Source of the DNA: Pseudanabaena sp. FACHB-2040
GTDB lineage: Bacteria; Cyanobacteriota; Cyanobacteriia; Phormidesmidales; Phormidesmidaceae
Length of the DNA: 64,000 nt
NCBI RefSeq assembly: GCF_014696715.1
Contig: NZ_JACJQO010000005.1
Location: 806,001 to 870,000 of the forward strand
Direction of reading: 5' to 3'
This document shows, in pieces, positions 53,687 through 61,769 of this stretch; the first letter of the stretch is position 1, and the number at the start of each line of letters is the position of its first letter. Position numbers and translations under genes: made by a program. The notes under the pieces were generated by a model, which saw only the letters and a list, made by a program, of their open reading frames with translations, was not told the DNA's origin and did not search any database.

Positions 53687-54772
53687 ATGTCCTCTTCACC
53701 CGCCCCATACCAATTAGCAGACAGAGTAATTGTTTCCCAACTGAATACCTATCCCTCAGGGTTTGATCCCTCTGTGGCTCGAAAGTTAGCAGAACTAACT
53801 CAGCGAGCATATGATCAGTTCAGTTTATTTGAACAGAAAGACAAGTCTCAAATCTTTAACCTTAAGAAGCCGTACCTGCTAGATACTGAATTTGCCGAAA
53901 AGGATATTCCCTTTGGATATGTTGCTTCTGAAGTTGACAGTGACAATGTATATGTAATTTTTCGCGGTACCAGACGGTTTGTTGAGTGGTTTAAGGATGC
54001 GAATATTCAGCTTGTCTCCTTAAACAGGAGTACAGATAGAAACAGGCAGAGAGTCGAGATCAAGGGTGACATTGCCGAGGGAGTTGTTCAGGAGAATCAA
54101 AGTTCGATTGAGATTCCCGGAATTGACGATGATTTCGGATATGTAACAGCAGGCTTTAGAGGCATTTATGTAAGCCTACGACAGAAACTTATTGATGCAC
54201 TTAGTAAAAAGCCATCAAATGCCAAAATTTTTGTGGCAGGACACAGTTTAGGCGGAGCGTTGGCAACATTGGCAATCCCAGACATCCTTAGAAACACTCA
54301 CTTCAAACATCCTGAAAGTGTTGTATTGTACACCTTTGCTAGCCCTCGGTGTGGAGATAGAACTTTTGCACTGAATTTTGAAAAGTTGGGTGTTCGACAC
54401 TGGCGGATTGCCAACACAGAAGATTTTGTCACCATGCTGCCCTTTCCAACGGGGAACGTTTTCAAGCCAGCACCAATCGAGGCATTACCAGAATCAGAAC
54501 TTGGAACTGGTGGAGTAGCTGGAGTAGACAAGAACCCAAATCCAATTTTTGGATTCTTCAAAGCAATGCATGACAGAAATAAAAGAAGAATGCCCGATTA
54601 TGTACATACTGGTACACCTCTTTACTTTACTATTCATGAAGCCGCTTTGGAGAAGCACCACAATCTAGATGAGGTGTATATGCTTGGAATCTCACAAGAC
54701 CCGCTTACTACGGCTGTAAACGTGGTCAACAAAGCCGCTACGGATATCAAAGACAACGTTAGTGGTAGGTGA
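53687..54772 (+). CDS. Class 3 lipase family protein
   Basis: A 361-residue alpha/beta hydrolase of the fungal lipase-like class 3 family. The nucleophile elbow is FVAGHSLGGALATLAIP with Ser187. The oxyanion/lid part includes VYVIFRGTRRFVEWFKDANI, and TFASPRCGDRTFALNFEKLG follows, with the catalytic Asp expected in NTEDFVTMLPFP and the His near FTIHEAALEKHHN. No signal peptide is seen, so it is probably cytosolic or exported in an unusual way. Codon and base use are AT-richer than upstream genes. ATG at 53687. Confidence 0.88.
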   Translation: MSSSPAPYQLADRVIVSQLNTYPSGFDPSVARKLAELTQRAYDQFSLFEQKDKSQIFNLKKPYLLDTEFAEKDIPFGYVASEVDSDNVYVIFRGTRRFVEWFKDANIQLVSLNRSTDRNRQRVEIKGDIAEGVVQENQSSIEIPGIDDDFGYVTAGFRGIYVSLRQKLIDALSKKPSNAKIFVAGHSLGGALATLAIPDILRNTHFKHPESVVLYTFASPRCGDRTFALNFEKLGVRHWRIANTEDFVTMLPFPTGNVFKPAPIEALPESELGTGGVAGVDKNPNPIFGFFKAMHDRNKRRMPDYVHTGTPLYFTIHEAALEKHHNLDEVYMLGISQDPLTTAVNVVNKAATDIKDNVSGR

Positions 54773-54794
54773 TTGAGGTTTCGTACCACCTCAA
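54773..54794 (+). terminator. Hairpin just after lipase stop
   Basis: TTGAGGT (54773-54779) pairs with ACCTCAA (54788-54794) with an 8-base loop, followed by GACTTTGTTTG. It could end or attenuate the lipase transcript. Confidence 0.5.
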
Positions 54795-54834
54795 GACTTT
54801 GTTTGCCAAATGAATTCATTTAGTAAGGGACACT

Positions 54835-55203
54835 ATGAAAACTGCTTCTACCGTCGCTATTGTAATTGTTGGTATTATCCACATCGTCATTGCGATGGTA
54901 GAAATGTTTTTCTGGCAAACTCCGCTCATTTATCAAAGGCTTGGATTCACGGCTGACACCGCAGGGCAAGTCGCACCCATTGTTAAAAATGCAGGTTTAT
55001 ATAATGCATTTATTGCTGCTGGATTACTCTGGGGAGCGCTTAACCAAAACAGACCAGTACGGCTATTTTTTCTGATCTGCGTTGTTATCGCTGGTTTTTA
55101 TGGTGCAGTTACACTTAAACCAACAACACTTCTACTGCAAACACTTCCAGCATCCATTGCTCTCGTTGCTATTTGGTTAACACATTCTCGTCCTAAGCTG
55201 TGA
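54835..55203 (+). CDS. DUF1304 family membrane protein
   Basis: A 122-residue, four-helix membrane protein. 'GIIHIVIAMVEMFFWQTPLI' (residues 13-32), NAGLYNAFIAAGLLWGAL (52-69) and two more hydrophobic segments (LFFLICVVIAGFYGAVTL, ALVAIWLTHSRPKL) match DUF1304, in which an H-x3-E-M and NxGLYNxFLAxG core recur. Function is unknown. ATG start at 54835, 62 bases after lipase on the same strand in the AT-richer cluster. Confidence 0.85.
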   Translation: MKTASTVAIVIVGIIHIVIAMVEMFFWQTPLIYQRLGFTADTAGQVAPIVKNAGLYNAFIAAGLLWGALNQNRPVRLFFLICVVIAGFYGAVTLKPTTLLLQTLPASIALVAIWLTHSRPKL

Positions 55204-55269
55204 AGCTAACAAAAAACAAGTACAAACTTGCTCGAAAACCCGCACAACGAACAATCCTAAATTTTGTAT

Positions 55270-55345
55270 GATGGGCAAAGCAAAGCGTGCCCACCACAGC
55301 ATAGATACTTAAAAGATGGGCACGGACTGTCGTCCTTTGCCCATC
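55270..55345. repeat. Dispersed inverted repeat, GATGGGCAAAG type (copy 1)
   Basis: GATGGGCAAAG (55270-55280) pairs with CTTTGCCCATC (55335-55345), and inside it GTGCCCA (55287-55293) pairs with TGGGCAC (55317-55323). Bases 55272-55304 match 57713-57745 at 31 of 33 positions. This is a common cyanobacterial intergenic element. The rest of 55204-55515 has no gene that I can support. Confidence 0.7.
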
Positions 55346-55515
55346 CTACAAATACTGACGAAATTTCACACAATCACCCTGCTAACATATTAGGCGGAAA
55401 ACTTTTCTCTAAGTAATTATTAGCCGCTTACCCTTCAGTAAGGATTACAGTTGCAAATCCATCTCAAGCATTTTTGTCTGATTCTAGTCAGCGCAAATTT
55501 ATTTGTGAGATTAAG

Positions 55516-56001
55516 ATGTCTACTATTACAATTCGTCCACTACTAACTAAAGACATTGCTCTTTGTGCCCAAATGATGTCACAGTCCGATCCTTGGCTTA
55601 CTTTTGGGCGCGACTACAAAGCGTCGTACCAAACAATCAGTGACCCGATTAAGGAGGTCTATCTAGCCGTTACCGAGGAAACAATCGCAGGATTTATCAT
55701 TATCAATATGACAGGAGCATTTATTGGTTATATCCAAAGTGTATGTGTAGATACAGCATGGCGTGGGCGAGGTATTGGAACCCAGTTAATCAATTATGCT
55801 GAGGAGCGAATCTTCCGGAGTACTCCCAATGTTTTTATCTGTGTTTCGTCTTTTAATAAGGGCGCGCGTAAGTTGTATGAGCGGCTAGGATACAGCATTG
55901 TTGGTGAGTTGCAGGATTACGTTATCCCAGGAGCCTCTGAAATATTACTTCGCAAAACGATTGCGCCTCTGGCGGTATTTTCTCCTTCAATTAGTAAATA
56001 G
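55516..56001 (+). CDS. GNAT-family N-acetyltransferase
   Basis: A 161-residue acetyltransferase. Start ATG 55516 (MSTITIRPLLTKDIALCAQM) is preferred over the upstream TTG at 55474. The acetyl-CoA-binding motif A is IQSVCVDTAWRGRGIGTQLI (R/Q-x-x-G-x-G/A pattern), then NYAEERIF, and motif B is VSSFNKGARKLYERLGYSIV. The substrate could be an amino group of a small molecule, peptide or antibiotic; nothing in the sequence narrows it. It is a single gene between two repeats in the AT-richer cluster. Confidence 0.9.
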   Translation: MSTITIRPLLTKDIALCAQMMSQSDPWLTFGRDYKASYQTISDPIKEVYLAVTEETIAGFIIINMTGAFIGYIQSVCVDTAWRGRGIGTQLINYAEERIFRSTPNVFICVSSFNKGARKLYERLGYSIVGELQDYVIPGASEILLRKTIAPLAVFSPSISK

Positions 56002-56167
56002 CAAGCTAATTAGCTCAGTGCAGCGCATTGTGAGGCAGCACTGACTAAGTTTCAAAGATAACCGCAACCGCTGACCGAAATGGTTATCTTGTTTCGTTTC
56101 TGGTTGGGACGGTACAGTTAAACTATTTCGTGAGGCGTTCAGCGTTGAGTAAGCATTAATCGAGATT
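56002..56167. other. Spacer with hairpins between GNAT and ComB-like genes
   Basis: AGATAACC near 56056 pairs with GGTTATCT near 56083, an 8-bp stem. CAGTGC/GCACTG inverted pieces near 56018 and 56037 give a second weak hairpin. A GTTAAAC occurs near 56117. The spacer vaguely resembles an integron attachment site, but core sites do not fit cleanly. Confidence 0.3.
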
Positions 56168-56884
56168 ATGAATTTCGATCAGGCTGATTTTGAGGTGCGG
56201 TGTGAATGGGGCAAGCAGGGAGTCTTGCAGTTAGCTCCTATCAGTGATGTAGTTGTTATTATCGATGTCCTCTCATTTTCAACTTGCATTGATATTGCCA
56301 ACAGTCGTGGAGCGATCGTTTTTCCCTATCAGTGGAGGGATAAATCTGCCAGAGCTTTTGCTCAATGTGTTAATGCGGAAGTAGCAGAGAAGCGTGGTGA
56401 TAGCCGTTATTCGTTATCTCCAGCTTCATTACTTATCATCGATTCAGGAACTCGCTTAGTGATGCCCTCGCCCAACGGATCCTCTCTAAGTTTGGCAACG
56501 ACCGGAACTCCAACTTTAACCGGATGTTTGAGAAATTGTAGAGCCATTGCTTTAGCTGCGATGAATTACGGGCAGCGCATTGCCGTAATTCCAGCTGGGG
56601 AGAAGTGGGATGACGGCAGCCTTCGCCCTTCGTTTGAGGATTTTATTGGGGCAGGAGCGGTGATCAGCTATCTTGAAGGGAAATTGTCACCGGAAGCACA
56701 ATTAGCAAGAGAAGCATACCAAAGTGTTCGTCAATCCCTAAAACATTTGATAAAGCAATGTGGTTCTGGTCAAGAATTGATAGAGCGAGGCTTTAAGCAA
56801 GATGTTGATTTAGCATCTGAAATGAACGTCAGTGATTGTGTTCCTACATTAGTTAATGGAGCTTACGCAAATCACGCAAGATAA
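56168..56884 (+). CDS. comB: 2-phosphosulfolactate phosphatase-like (ComB) family protein
   Basis: A 238-residue protein of the ComB family. In archaea ComB removes phosphate from 2-phosphosulfolactate in coenzyme M synthesis; in cyanobacteria the physiological substrate is unclear. Family blocks visible are VVIIDVLSFSTCIDIANSRG, LVMPSPNGSSLSLATTG, LTGCLRNCRAIAL, 'AVIPAGEKWDDGSLRPSFED' and FIGAGAVISYL. The acid residues for Mg2+ binding (DVL, GEKWDDGSLRPSFED) are present. ATG at 56168. Confidence 0.85.
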   Translation: MNFDQADFEVRCEWGKQGVLQLAPISDVVVIIDVLSFSTCIDIANSRGAIVFPYQWRDKSARAFAQCVNAEVAEKRGDSRYSLSPASLLIIDSGTRLVMPSPNGSSLSLATTGTPTLTGCLRNCRAIALAAMNYGQRIAVIPAGEKWDDGSLRPSFEDFIGAGAVISYLEGKLSPEAQLAREAYQSVRQSLKHLIKQCGSGQELIERGFKQDVDLASEMNVSDCVPTLVNGAYANHAR

Positions 56885-57022
56885 AAAGTCGATGAAGCGA
56901 GCAGTTGGGAGATCTCGGTGAGGTTGCCAAAGTTATCTGCTGCCGCTTATCTTGGTCGTTAGGTCGACGCGCGAGGCATTTCGGCAATTGCGGTATGCTT
57001 AAGTGACAGGAAAGGAGTCCTC

Positions 57023-57316
57023 ATGCGAGTACTAATCATTTTATTGGCGGTTGTTTGAGGCGATATGACTAACCCGCATACGCTGCCATCAGCCTCCGAA
57101 GGCATGGATGCAGCTGTGAGCAGCGCCATGAACTCCCAACAAACTGGCTACTGAACTTTCACAGACTTTAGGGCATAAACTGGAGCCATAACTCTATCTG
57201 GGTGCAATGGATGACGCTGACTTCAACGCTTTTATCACTCACATAAACTAGGGCAATACGTGTCGGATGTCGAAAAGCAAGTGAAATTCTTCAGCCCCAT
57301 GCTGACCACCTGGTGA
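57023..57316 (+). pseudogene. Decayed gene of unrecognised product
   Basis: A strong ribosome-site sequence AGGAAAGGAG precedes ATG 57023 (MRVLIILLAVV then stop). Downstream, different frames continue to look coding: 'MTNPHTLPSASEGMDAAVSS', then 'TELSQTLGHKLEP', 'LYLGAMDDADFNAFITHIN' and, after a frameshift, GQYVSDVEKQVKFFSPMLTTW before a stop. Several stops and at least one frameshift break it. The source may have been an NAD(P)-binding (NmrA-like) protein, but this is a guess. The gap 56885-57364 has nothing else. Confidence 0.45.
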
Positions 57317-57364
57317 TTCAGTAAACCGCTGGCTTACAGGCGCAAACCTTAATAGAGGCTAAAC

Positions 57365-57709
57365 GTGGCAACTATCGAAAAATTTCAACCGCTGGTGACT
57401 CTCATCAATGTTCACGTCTGCAAGCCGGAAGACCAACAACAACTTGCTGATTTGTTAGTGGAAGGCGTGAACACTATTTATCGACACGTGCCGGGCTTCA
57501 TCTCAGCGAGCATACACAAAAGCTTGGACGGCGTGCGAGTAACCAACTACGCGCAGTATCGCAGCCGCGAGGATATTGACGCAGTTTGGTCAAATCCGGA
57601 TGTCGGCGCATTCGCGCAAAAGGTCGGCAAATTCGTGGAATCTTTTGATGCTCATTTATATGAAGTGATTGAAGTTGCAACGCCTGACCCTGAGCAGCAG
57701 ATTTCGTAG
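57365..57709 (+). CDS. Antibiotic biosynthesis monooxygenase (ABM) family protein
   Basis: A 114-residue ferredoxin-like-fold protein. Motifs match the ABM family: VTLINVHVCKPEDQQQLADL, 'VPGFISASIHKSLDGVRVTN', YAQYRSREDIDAVWSNPDVG. ABM enzymes are cofactor-free quinol/anthrone monooxygenases or act as small stress proteins. Start is GTG at 57365 with GAGGC upstream. It is a lone gene after the decayed gene on the same strand. Confidence 0.87.
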   Translation: MATIEKFQPLVTLINVHVCKPEDQQQLADLLVEGVNTIYRHVPGFISASIHKSLDGVRVTNYAQYRSREDIDAVWSNPDVGAFAQKVGKFVESFDAHLYEVIEVATPDPEQQIS

Positions 57710-57712
57710 CGC

Positions 57713-57745
57713 TGGGCAAAGCAAAGCGTGCCTATCACAGCATAG
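57713..57745. repeat. Dispersed repeat, GGGCAAAGCAAAGCGTGCC type (copy 2)
   Basis: Starts with TGGGCAAAGCAAAGCGTGCC and matches 55272-55304 at 31 of 33 bases, but lacks the second half of the inverted repeat. It sits 3 bases after the ABM stop. Confidence 0.6.
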
Positions 57746-57790
57746 GCCTCTGGAGGCTGAGTAAGCTTATCCTCAAATAGCTTTGGAACT

Positions 57791-58462
57791 ATGGCATTTG
57801 AATTTGATCATCTCTTTATCTGTACTGATATTGGTGCTTGCGAGGCTGACCGTTTAGTATCCTTTGGTTTAGTAGAAGGGACATCTAATACACATCCTGG
57901 ACAAGGCACGACCAATCGCCGTTTCTTTTTCCACAACGCGATGTTGGAACTGTTGTGGGTTCACGATATAGAAGAGGCAACATCAGAGCTAATTCGCCCT
58001 ACACGTCTTTGGGAGCGATGGGTAAATCGGAAAGATAACACATGTCCATTTGGAGTTGGTTTGCGTCCAGGGACAAGTGGTGGTGACACCGTTGCGTTTT
58101 CCAGTTGGGCATATCGTCCACCTTATCTGTCTGACACACTAAGTATCGCAGTAGGTACAAATAGTAATGTGCTAACAGAGCCGATGCTCTTTCAGATTCC
58201 ATTTGGCAAACGTCCAGATCAATACCCTACTGAAAAGGCAGAGCCTCTAAATCATCCTGCTGGTTTTCGCGAAATAACTCGTATAGAGTTGGTCAGTCCG
58301 ACCGCAGATAATCCATCACCAGAATTTCAGGCGGTGATTGACATCAACCAGGTCAAGGTACGAGTTGGAGTAGAGTATTGCGTGGAGCTTGGCTTTGATT
58401 GGGAGGTGCAGGGGCATCAAGTAGATTTTCGACCTGGGTTGCCCCTTATCCTGAGTTGGTAG
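57791..58462 (+). CDS. VOC/glyoxalase-like family protein
   Basis: A 223-residue protein of the glyoxalase-like type. The N-terminus FDHLFICTDIGACEADRLVS continues into FGLVEGTSNTHPGQGTTNRR and FFFHNAMLELLWVHD; these match the PF13468-like glyoxalase superfamily, in which His of FDHLF and Glu of LELLW bind metal. The middle WERWVNRKDNTCPFGVGLRP and C-terminal DWEVQGHQVDFRPGLPLILS are family-like too. Function is unknown. ATG at 57791. It is the last gene of the AT-richer cluster; downstream 58463-58689 is gene-free and includes TCCGCTA/TAGCGGA. Confidence 0.8.
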   Translation: MAFEFDHLFICTDIGACEADRLVSFGLVEGTSNTHPGQGTTNRRFFFHNAMLELLWVHDIEEATSELIRPTRLWERWVNRKDNTCPFGVGLRPGTSGGDTVAFSSWAYRPPYLSDTLSIAVGTNSNVLTEPMLFQIPFGKRPDQYPTEKAEPLNHPAGFREITRIELVSPTADNPSPEFQAVIDINQVKVRVGVEYCVELGFDWEVQGHQVDFRPGLPLILSW

Positions 58463-58689
58463 CTCAAATCCGCTACCTGACAAGCGCCATTAGCGGACTC
58501 ATTCCCTTAGAGAAGATGCTAACCAGATTGAAGCGACCTGAGGGGCTGACGAGAGTAGCGGTTGAATTGTAGTCGCTGACGAAATATGCATGCGTAGGGA
58601 AAGTTAAGCTTCAGCTTTTGGTAAGCTTTGCCGAGTTTAATCTGCCTAAAGCCCCTTGCATTGGTTCTGGTGCAGCGATGACCACTAGG

Positions 58690-59244
58690 CTAAGCCTCTT
58701 TTTGTTCGACGCCGAAGCCGACTAGCGCCAGAGTATCGAGGGGTTCGCCTTCGGCAGGCCTCTGATAGTTTAAAATGCGGCGGATTCGCATTTTAGGATT
58801 GACCAAGATGATTGAGTCTACCGATACAACCCGCGTGTAGCGAGTAGTCATCAGCAGTTCGCGGGTCTCATTATTGAACCGAAACTCGGAGATAATCGGG
58901 CGCGACTCTTCGTAGGCGCGATCGCGCAGGTAGTCGCCTTCCAGAAAATTGCCGTCCTGCTGCTTGGGCACAAACAGCATCCGCAGTTCTTGAGAGACTT
59001 CCTCACCTTTTTCAGAAACGGTGTGAAAGCCTAGCCGAAAGCCGGGCAGATCTTCTAGATGGCTGACCTCGCCGTATTCATTGTCGGTCAACACCTTCTG
59101 CTTCAGATCAGGGGTGATGGCATCGACGCGGAACTCGGTGTGTGATCGCTCCACCTCCTGGTGGGTCAAGTAGTGGTAGGTTCGCTCTGTGACCCAGTTG
59201 CCCACACAGCATTCAAAGAAATACTTAAATACCGAAAGATCCAT
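58690..59244 (-). CDS. CpcS/CpeS-family phycobiliprotein lyase
   Basis: A 184-residue lipocalin-like bilin lyase. 'FFECCVGNWVTERTYHYLTH' (residues 9-28) followed by QEVERSHTEFRV and 'RLGFHTVSEKGEEVSQELRM' and RDRAYEESRPIISEFRF match the CpeS/CpcS and CpeU/CpcU subfamily. Such lyases attach phycocyanobilin to Cys of phycocyanin beta or allophycocyanin subunits. The exact paralogue (S, U, V) cannot be told by eye, so no symbol is given. ATG at 59244. It indicates an organism with phycobilisomes. Confidence 0.85.
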   Translation of the reverse strand: MDLSVFKYFFECCVGNWVTERTYHYLTHQEVERSHTEFRVDAITPDLKQKVLTDNEYGEVSHLEDLPGFRLGFHTVSEKGEEVSQELRMLFVPKQQDGNFLEGDYLRDRAYEESRPIISEFRFNNETRELLMTTRYTRVVSVDSIILVNPKMRIRRILNYQRPAEGEPLDTLALVGFGVEQKEA

Positions 59245-59392
59245 TGCATCAGACCCCTACAACTCTGAGCTATTTTCTGAGCGTGTTTACAGAGTAGCAG
59301 CCAACAATCCGCAGTGGGGCAGTGACCTCACTAGCTGTAGGGGAGCGCGGATTTGACCTAAGCTCGAGCCTGAAGTGCGTGGCAGTTGCTTC

Positions 59393-59490
59393 TCAGCCCA
59401 GTAGCTGCCCGTGACTGCCGACTTTGACAATGCAGCCTTTGTCAATCACCACAATGCGGCCAACATGCGAATAGTAGAGCTGAAACAGCT
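59393..59490 (-). pseudogene. Remnant of an ABC exporter ATPase C-terminus
   Basis: On the minus strand an open frame ending at the stop 59393-59395 reads HVGRIVVIDKGCIVKVGSHGQLLG, the characteristic end of ABC exporter ATPases (DRIVVIDKGxIVExGTHxxLL). The signature and Walker motifs are absent upstream, and the preceding LYKLFQLYYS is out of place, so this is a truncated remnant. PpiC-type foldase genes often sit beside peptidase-containing ABC exporters, so an exporter was probably lost here. The gap 59245-59594 holds only this and the hairpin at 59501-59550. Confidence 0.55.
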
Positions 59491-59500
59491 TATAGAGGGG

Positions 59501-59550
59501 CGCGTCGCTGCCGTAAGACTGCTACAACAAGGCAGGACTGCAGCGACGCG
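59501..59550. terminator. Hairpin after PpiC-type gene
   Basis: CGCGTCGCTGC (59501-59511) pairs perfectly with GCAGCGACGCG (59540-59550), 11 bp with a 28-base loop. It lies 45 bases downstream of the foldase gene stop on the minus strand and may end its transcript. No T-tract follows. Confidence 0.5.
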
Positions 59551-59594
59551 GCTCAGACTTACGAAGCATAGACAGATTTCTCAAAAATTCTCAA

Positions 59595-60338
59595 TCAGAG
59601 GCTGTCTTTCGTCTGGCTGAGAATCCCCATATTCTTTTCGATCTCTTCCTTTAGCCAAACGCTAAACAGCTCATCTAGCAGCCTTTGCAGCGTGGCATCG
59701 TCCATTTTGGCCGGTAAAAACTTTTCCAGCCGCACCACCACAAACCACTCCCCAACCCGCGTCGGGGGCCACAGCTGGCCGGGCTGACTGATCGACAAAA
59801 TGCGGGCCAGCGACGGATGAGGCACTGATAGCTCTACGGGGCCAATTAGCCCGCCCGTCTGGGCTTCCTGTCCTTCAGAATATTCTCGCGCTAAATCGGC
59901 AAAGGGCTGACCGTCATCGTTGATGCGAAAGTACAGCTCTTGAGCCAGCCCCGGCTCCTGGGTGCGAATTAGAGAGTAAAGCACCCGGTCTAGGCTGCTC
60001 TTGCGCTGGAGAAAGTAAGACTCTAGCTTGGCTCCCCAAGTCTCTAGCTTAAATTTGGTTAGCTTTTCCTCCCGCAGCATCAGCTGGGCAAACGCCTCTG
60101 GAGAGAGCTGCCGCTGGGCTGCAAACGACTGCCGCTGTTCGTCAGACTGAATATTAAAGGTCTGGTCAAAGCGAGCCTGGGCGCGGGCCTGCTCCTCCTC
60201 GGTCAGCTCAATCGCTGCGATCGCATGATCAATCACCAGCTCCCGAATCAGCTGAGGCATCAGGCCGTACTGGCGCAGTAGGGGGATGATGTCCTCGGCG
60301 CTGTAATTGCGATCGCCCACAGTTAAGCTGTCGGTCAT
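59595..60338 (-). CDS. PpiC-type peptidylprolyl isomerase (foldase)
   Basis: A 247-residue protein starting at ATG 60338. The N-terminal half is SurA-like helical (LLRQYGLMPQLIRELVIDHA, IELTEEEQARAQARFDQTFN). The parvulin domain follows: 'AQELYFRINDDGQPFADLAR' and EYSEGQEAQTGGLIGPVELS, then 'ISQPGQLWPPTRVGEWFVVV'. No signal peptide is visible. Such cyanobacterial PpiC proteins are often encoded with HlyD and bacteriocin-type ABC exporters; an ABC remnant sits downstream here. Function: probable folding helper for an exported peptide or protein. Confidence 0.87.
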   Translation of the reverse strand: MTDSLTVGDRNYSAEDIIPLLRQYGLMPQLIRELVIDHAIAAIELTEEEQARAQARFDQTFNIQSDEQRQSFAAQRQLSPEAFAQLMLREEKLTKFKLETWGAKLESYFLQRKSSLDRVLYSLIRTQEPGLAQELYFRINDDGQPFADLAREYSEGQEAQTGGLIGPVELSVPHPSLARILSISQPGQLWPPTRVGEWFVVVRLEKFLPAKMDDATLQRLLDELFSVWLKEEIEKNMGILSQTKDSL

Positions 60339-60468
60339 GGGAATTGGCAGGAGAGAAGTTTTCATAGATGCTGCAAGCATATTCCATTAAACCTAAACAC
60401 AAGCATGGTTCCCACAACCGGGCAAAAATTAAGAGTATTTAACCGAAATTCACCCTCTTTTGCTGGGT

Positions 60469-60690
60469 TTACTCTAGTAACCAATCAAACAAATTTTTAA
60501 CTGTGAGCCCTAGATCACCGGCAAACGACGGCACCGGCAAAAGTACCTCTGCCTCGTCAAAGACCTCGGTTTCCTGTTTGGGATGATAAATGAATACCGT
60601 TTGCTCGGCTGGGTCGATCAGCCAGCCCATCTGAGTTCCATTGGAGGGCCGCCTCTGACGAGCCAAGTAACACATCTCCGATTCTACCAA
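60469..60690 (-). pseudogene. C-terminal fragment of an Uma2-family endonuclease-like protein
   Basis: About 73 codons resembling the C-terminal third of Uma2/DUF820 proteins: NGTQMGWLIDPAEQTVFIYH, PKQETEVFDEAEVLLPV and FAGDLGLTVKNLFDWLLE. Full Uma2 proteins are about 190 residues and include catalytic residues in the missing N-terminal part. A junk insertion 'CYLARQRRPS' precedes NGTQ. The only start is TTG, and upstream no proper beginning exists. It is a relic. Confidence 0.6.
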
Positions 60691-60733
60691 GGCCCATTTG
60701 CTCGTATTTAACAGACACCCTTAAACTGAGGAA

Positions 60734-61675
60734 ATGACTAGCTCAATTTCTCAACCACTCATTCCTACCCTTGACCTGCAAACTTTTCTGACAGGGGAGC
60801 CCAAGGAGCAGACACAATTCATTGATGCTGTTGGGCTGGCGTTGGAGCGAATTGGTTTCTTTGTACTGAGCAACTCTGACGTTGATCCGGCCAGTATTGC
60901 CAAGGCCTACGGCACAGCCGAACGCTTTTTTTCTCTAGATACCGCCACCAAATTTCAGTACGAATATCCCCACCTGAAAGGTCAGGCAGGCTTTACTCGA
61001 TTTGGCCGGGAACAGGCAAAGGATGCAGCCCTCCCCGATCTAAAAGAGTTTTGGCACGTCAATCGCAGCAGCCTACAGCAGCCCGATCACTTCTGGCCTC
61101 AGGAAGTGCCTGAGTTTCGCTCAGCCATGATCCGTCTCTTTGCTCAGCTTGAGACCTGCGCCGGAATCTTGCTAGAAGCCTGCGCTCTGTACTTGGATCA
61201 GCCACGCACTTGGCTCAGTGAGCAAGTGATCGAAGGCAACACGGTGTTGCGTATTGCCCACTATCCGCCCATTCCTGCTGATGCGCCTGCCGGTAGCTTG
61301 CGAGCGGCTGCCCATGAAGACATTAACTTCATTACGCTGCTTTGCGAAGCGACGGCTCCAGGGCTAGAAGTTCTCACTCACACAGGCGACTGGCTGCCGC
61401 TGCAGGCAGAGCCGGGGCAGATTATTGTCGATACGGGCGATATGCTGCAAAACTTGACCAACGGTCTGTTCAAAAGCACCACCCATCGAGTGGTCAATCC
61501 GGTCAATCCCCGAGGTGGCAGGCTGTCGCTGCCCTTTTTTGTGCACCCTCGATCGGAAGTCGATCTCAGTCCTTACCCAGCTTGCGTAGCAAGAACTGGT
61601 GGCACTGCTCACTATCCCAACCTGACTGCTGGCGAATACTTGGCCCAGCGGTTGCAAGAAATTGGGCTGGCCTAG
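60734..61675 (+). CDS. 2-oxoglutarate/Fe(II) oxygenase (isopenicillin N synthase family)
   Basis: A 313-residue non-haem iron oxygenase. The Fe-binding triad is His-x-Asp in RAAAHEDINFITLL and His in FKSTTHRVVNP; the 2-oxoglutarate Arg is in RGGRLSLPFFVHP (RxS). N-terminal DIOX_N-like part 'IPTLDLQTFLTGEPKEQTQF' and GFFVLSNSDVDP also match. Typical members hydroxylate or desaturate small molecules such as flavonoids, amino acids or gibberellin-like compounds; the substrate is unknown. ATG at 60734, divergent from the Uma2 relic. Confidence 0.9.
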   Translation: MTSSISQPLIPTLDLQTFLTGEPKEQTQFIDAVGLALERIGFFVLSNSDVDPASIAKAYGTAERFFSLDTATKFQYEYPHLKGQAGFTRFGREQAKDAALPDLKEFWHVNRSSLQQPDHFWPQEVPEFRSAMIRLFAQLETCAGILLEACALYLDQPRTWLSEQVIEGNTVLRIAHYPPIPADAPAGSLRAAAHEDINFITLLCEATAPGLEVLTHTGDWLPLQAEPGQIIVDTGDMLQNLTNGLFKSTTHRVVNPVNPRGGRLSLPFFVHPRSEVDLSPYPACVARTGGTAHYPNLTAGEYLAQRLQEIGLA

Positions 61676-61769
61676 GGTGGGCGGCTCCGAAAACCAGTGT
61701 TCTCTGACACAATGCTATTAAAGAACATCCAGTTTTTGCCCTTTTTTGGCGTTTGCCCCTTCCGCCAGT

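Noticed and set aside
59411-59620. 69-residue + strand frame in the gap before the PpiC gene
   Set aside because: It is antisense to the ABC ATPase remnant and the hairpin, and overlaps the end of the PpiC-type gene.
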